A stretch of DNA of 60,718 nt from Geobacteraceae bacterium (lineage in GTDB: Bacteria > Desulfobacterota > Desulfuromonadia > Desulfuromonadales > BM103): assembly GCA_024641085.1 (NCBI GenBank), contig JAHEDT010000014.1, forward strand, positions 1 through 60,718. The letters run 5' to 3'. Every line of letters starts with the position of its first letter. Position 1 is the stretch's first letter. A program made the position numbers and the translations under genes. Below the pieces are notes generated by a model. It was not told where the DNA came from and did no database searches. It saw only the letters and a list, made by a program, of their open reading frames with translations. Positions 58,831 to 60,718 of the stretch are shown one piece after another.

Positions 58831-58908
58831 AAGAGGATTGGGGTGTTTCTACAGTTTCAATGTTTGAAGTAAGCGGAGGACTGAAAGCCAGACCGTTTGA
58901 AGGAATGG

Positions 58909-59289
58909 TTAGGTCTCAGCGATTGCCGCGATGGAGACCTTGAGTCCGGGGATGCGCACGGGGAGCTTGGCTCCTTGGCGAGCAGGCGGATTGGTTGGAA
59001 ACCACTTGATGTATTCCTCGTTCATCCCTGCGAAGTCGTTCTCGTCGGCGAGCACGATTGTGACGCTGACAATCTTGTCCATTGAGCTTCCTGCCTCTTC
59101 AAGGATTGCCGAAATGTTTGTTAGGCATTGTCTAGTCTGTTCCTGCACCGTCTTCCCCTTAATACTTCCGGTCGCTGGATCAGTTGGGGCCGTGCCGGAA
59201 ACAAAGACGAGTCCGGCAGCCTTGACCGCTTGGCTATAGGCTGCAGGTGGCTTTGCTGCCTTGGCCGATAATACGATTTCGCGAGGCAT
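58909..59289 (-). CDS. RidA family protein (enamine/imine deaminase)
   Basis: The 126-residue protein has the RidA/YjgF pattern: PPAAYSQAVKAAGLVFVSGT, GKTVQEQTRQCLTNISAIL, VSVTIVLADENDFAGMNEEY and FPTNPPARQGAKLPVRIPGL. The conserved Arg in PARQ supports hydrolysis of reactive 2-aminoacrylate-type intermediates. ATG 59289 has AAGGAG 6 nt upstream; a longer frame exists without homology. It is monocistronic. Confidence 0.93.
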   Translation of the reverse strand: MPREIVLSAKAAKPPAAYSQAVKAAGLVFVSGTAPTDPATGSIKGKTVQEQTRQCLTNISAILEEAGSSMDKIVSVTIVLADENDFAGMNEEYIKWFPTNPPARQGAKLPVRIPGLKVSIAAIAET

Positions 59290-59676
59290 GTGGTCTCCTT
59301 TGCTGCGCTCGGCAGCTATTGAACGAAGGAAGCGTGGTCCCTGAAGGCTAACGGTCCATGATACCCGGCGGCGACGCGAATTTGCCTGACCCACCGAAAT
59401 TTTTGATTTGTTTTTCAACTTTGCACTTATGAATTGAATCCGCATTATAACATGGGGAAGATTTTACGCAGAAATGAACAATTATTACTGGTCCTGCAAT
59501 GCAAGAATGGCCCATCCAGAGAGGAGAGGCCATTTCATTTCTTATTAGTTAGTGCATCACAAGAAAACCTGCCAAATTCACCTGACGGATTTTTATGAAA
59601 ATGGTGCTTTCACCAAGAATAGGCTCACAGTATCAAACCGGGTTGGCCAAAAACCCGGAAAAACGATGCGTGAATT
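59290..59676. other. Intergenic region with R2 copy a
   Basis: This 387-bp gap holds R2 copy a (59494-59560). No gene is seen in the remainder. Confidence 0.5.
59494..59560 (+). repeat. R2 hairpin repeat, copy a
   Basis: Left flank CCTGCAATGCAAGAA, stem TGGCC/GGCCA, right flank TTTCATTTCTTATTAGTTAG, TGCATCA. The outer TGCA tetranucleotides can pair. Confidence 0.7.
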
Positions 59677-59853
59677 TTACTTGATGATGCAATGCTTAGC
59701 ATAATCAGCCGCTTCACTTGCCGTCCAATCACCTTTAGGCTTCTCTTTCATATTCTTGCACCACTCGTCACTGCCAACTTCTGGTGAACATCCGACGAGT
59801 ATGACGACCAGACAAGTGGCGAGGAACAGGCTGCCCCCCTTGAATAAATTCAT
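59677..59853 (-). CDS. DUF3012-type small lipoprotein
   Basis: The 58-residue lipoprotein precursor starts MNLFKGGSLFLATCLVVILV and continues with GC, giving lipobox ILVGC (Cys22). The mature 37 residues contain SPEVGSDEWCKNMKEKPKGD, WTASEAADYAKHC. This is the DUF3012 pattern (S-E-W-C-MKEKPK-DW-A-YAKHC) with two conserved cysteines. Function unknown. A purine-rich stretch precedes the ATG. It stands alone between R2 copies. Confidence 0.8.
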   Translation of the reverse strand: MNLFKGGSLFLATCLVVILVGCSPEVGSDEWCKNMKEKPKGDWTASEAADYAKHCIIK

Positions 59854-60020
59854 AGTTCTTACTCTCTCAATCGCTGTTTAAATTTTTGAGCCACTGAACC
59901 CATAGAGTGTTTTCGATTATAACCAGTCTGGATCGGAGGCCAAAGGGAAATGTTTCCTATTAATCATACTGCATTAACTTGGGTTACTCAGATAGACGGA
60001 AACGCAAAAGCCCTAAAACC

Positions 60021-60082
60021 CCTGCAATATAAGAATGGCCCACCTGGAAAGGGTAGGCCATTTTCGCGTCTTACAGGTGGTG
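60021..60082 (+). repeat. R2 hairpin repeat, copy b1
   Basis: Left flank CCTGCAATATAAGAA, stem TGGCC/GGCCA, right flank TTTTCGCGTCTTACAGGTGG, TGCA. Confidence 0.75.
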
Positions 60083-60142
60083 CAAAGCAAGAATGACCCA
60101 TTCAGAACGGGAGGGCCATTTTGTATCTGATTGATGATACCA
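60080..60142 (+). repeat. R2 hairpin repeat, copy b2
   Basis: Begins in the last bases of copy b1 (GCAAAGCAAGAATG), stem CCC/GGG with an adjacent imperfect TGaCCC/GGGCCA, right flank TTTTGTATCTGATTGATGAT. Head-to-tail with b1. Confidence 0.7.
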
Positions 60143-60257
60143 ACTCGTTACAAAATAGCTAGGGTACATGCATATAAAAAACGTTGGCATCAGAACGTAA
60201 AACCGGGCCGGTTCCGCAAGGCCAATGCAGGACCACAGGGTCTGATCGAGATTTCTG

Positions 60258-60689
60258 TTAGACAATAATCTCGGGGGCGATACTCACTTCTGTTTTCATG
60301 GAATTAGAAATAAGACAGTGCTTTTCAGCCATTTCCACAATTCTCAGGGCACGGTCAGCCTGAGACTGCTCCCGGATAACAACCTGGGGCTTGATCAGTA
60401 TCTTGGTTATCAGGTATCCCACGTCGGTCTTTTCCAAGGTCCCCACAGCCTGGGAACTGTATTCTTTGAACTCAAGTTTCGATTTTTCAGCAATGGCAAG
60501 GAATGTCGTCATCAGGCAGATCTCCGCTGCAGCAACGAACATGTGCTCCGGGGACCAGATCCCTGGATGGCCCTTGGGAAACTCCGGAGGTGTGGCGACT
60601 TCGATATCCGGCAGTCCCTGGGATGAAAGGACTCCCTTCCGTTCCTGGTTCCAGCGTAGCGCTGTAGAGTAGCTGTGTGTTTCAGCCAT
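60258..60689 (-). CDS. OsmC family protein
   Basis: The 143-residue protein has the OsmC/Ohr-like pattern: PPEFPKGHPGIWSPEHMFVA, AAAEICLMTTFLAIAEKSKL and a late Cys in AEKHCLISNSM. The two cysteines (in EICL and KHCL) are at the positions used for peroxide reduction in OsmC/Ohr enzymes, although this subgroup (SBP-like EFPKGHPG) has less certain substrates. AAGGAG precedes the ATG. Confidence 0.88.
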   Translation of the reverse strand: MAETHSYSTALRWNQERKGVLSSQGLPDIEVATPPEFPKGHPGIWSPEHMFVAAAEICLMTTFLAIAEKSKLEFKEYSSQAVGTLEKTDVGYLITKILIKPQVVIREQSQADRALRIVEMAEKHCLISNSMKTEVSIAPEIIV

Positions 60690-60718
60690 GAGATTCTCCT
60701 TACATTTTAATTGTTAGT

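Larger units (their letters stand above)
58515..58908. other. Intergenic region with R2 copy c and a peptidase 3'-end relic
   Basis: This 394-bp gap holds R2 copy c (58766-58830). A segment of about 66 bp (58696-58765) is similar to the 3' end of the S41 peptidase gene. No complete gene is seen. Confidence 0.5.
59854..60257. other. Intergenic region with two tandem R2 copies
   Basis: This 404-bp gap holds R2 copies b1 and b2 back to back (60021-60142). The rest shows no supported gene. Confidence 0.5.

Noticed and set aside
51800-60142. R2 repeats as integron attC sites
   Set aside because: They lack the RYYYAAC/GTTRRRY core sites, do not consistently follow single genes in one orientation, and no integrase is present.
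1-60718. CRISPR array
   Set aside because: No run of short direct repeats with regular unique spacers and no cas genes were seen. R2 copies are too far apart, and the 45-kb duplication has only two units.

Overview
The window looks like a chromosomal segment of a GC-rich, Gram-negative, anaerobic or microaerophilic bacterium of the Desulfuromonadales/Geobacterales type (Desulfobacterota). This is inferred from the order ffh-rpsP-KH protein-rimM-trmD-RNA methyltransferase, followed at a distance by rplS-rnhB-yraN-nadE-rsmI. It also fits the mix of Liv-type, TTT, TRAP and polar amino acid ABC transporters and the many outer-membrane lipoproteins. No rRNA, intact tRNA, CRISPR array, prophage or intact transposase was found.

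Layout. 1-5.9 kb (minus): a partial response regulator, rsmI, nadE, yraN, rnhB, an alkyltransferase-like protein, a DoxX-like membrane protein and rplS. 6-17.5 kb: an accessory catabolic block that separates rplS from the rest of its usual operon. Its minus-strand operon encodes 3-hydroxyacyl-CoA dehydrogenase, aldehyde dehydrogenase, class III aminotransferase and thiolase, ending in a decayed CoA-transferase subunit B. It diverges from a five-gene Liv-type ABC importer. 17.5-18.8 kb: a regulatory/repeat-rich stretch with a 63-residue protein. 18.8-27 kb (minus): the trmD/ffh translation operon, a DUF3343 protein, an outer-membrane protein and polA. 27.4-33 kb: a small membrane protein and a TTT transporter (TctCBA) with a sugar isomerase/epimerase and a Gfo/Idh/MocA oxidoreductase. 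33.4-42 kb (plus): lon, an amino-acid-type ABC importer with a FAD-linked 2-hydroxyacid dehydrogenase, and an MscS channel. 42.4-44.7 kb (plus): five lipoprotein genes, four of them paralogs. 45-48.4 kb: a TRAP system whose binding protein converges on its permease genes. 48.7-60.7 kb: trpS, a CPA2 antiporter with an EIIA domain, an AT-rich S41 peptidase carrying a second HExxH site, a TAXI protein-alpha/beta hydrolase-MlaA operon, RidA, a tiny DUF3012 lipoprotein and OsmC.

Two repeat families stand out. R1 is a MITE-like element of about 150-160 bp with three copies (5.3, 18.5 and 46.4 kb). R2 is a hairpin element of about 65 bp with six copies, all between 51.8 and 60.2 kb; its flanks are conserved while its stem covaries. 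The best candidates for undescribed biology are the lipoprotein paralog array, the dual-active-site peptidase, the TAXI-hydrolase-MlaA operon and the R2 family. Coordinates and motifs were read by eye; functional names are family-level assignments.
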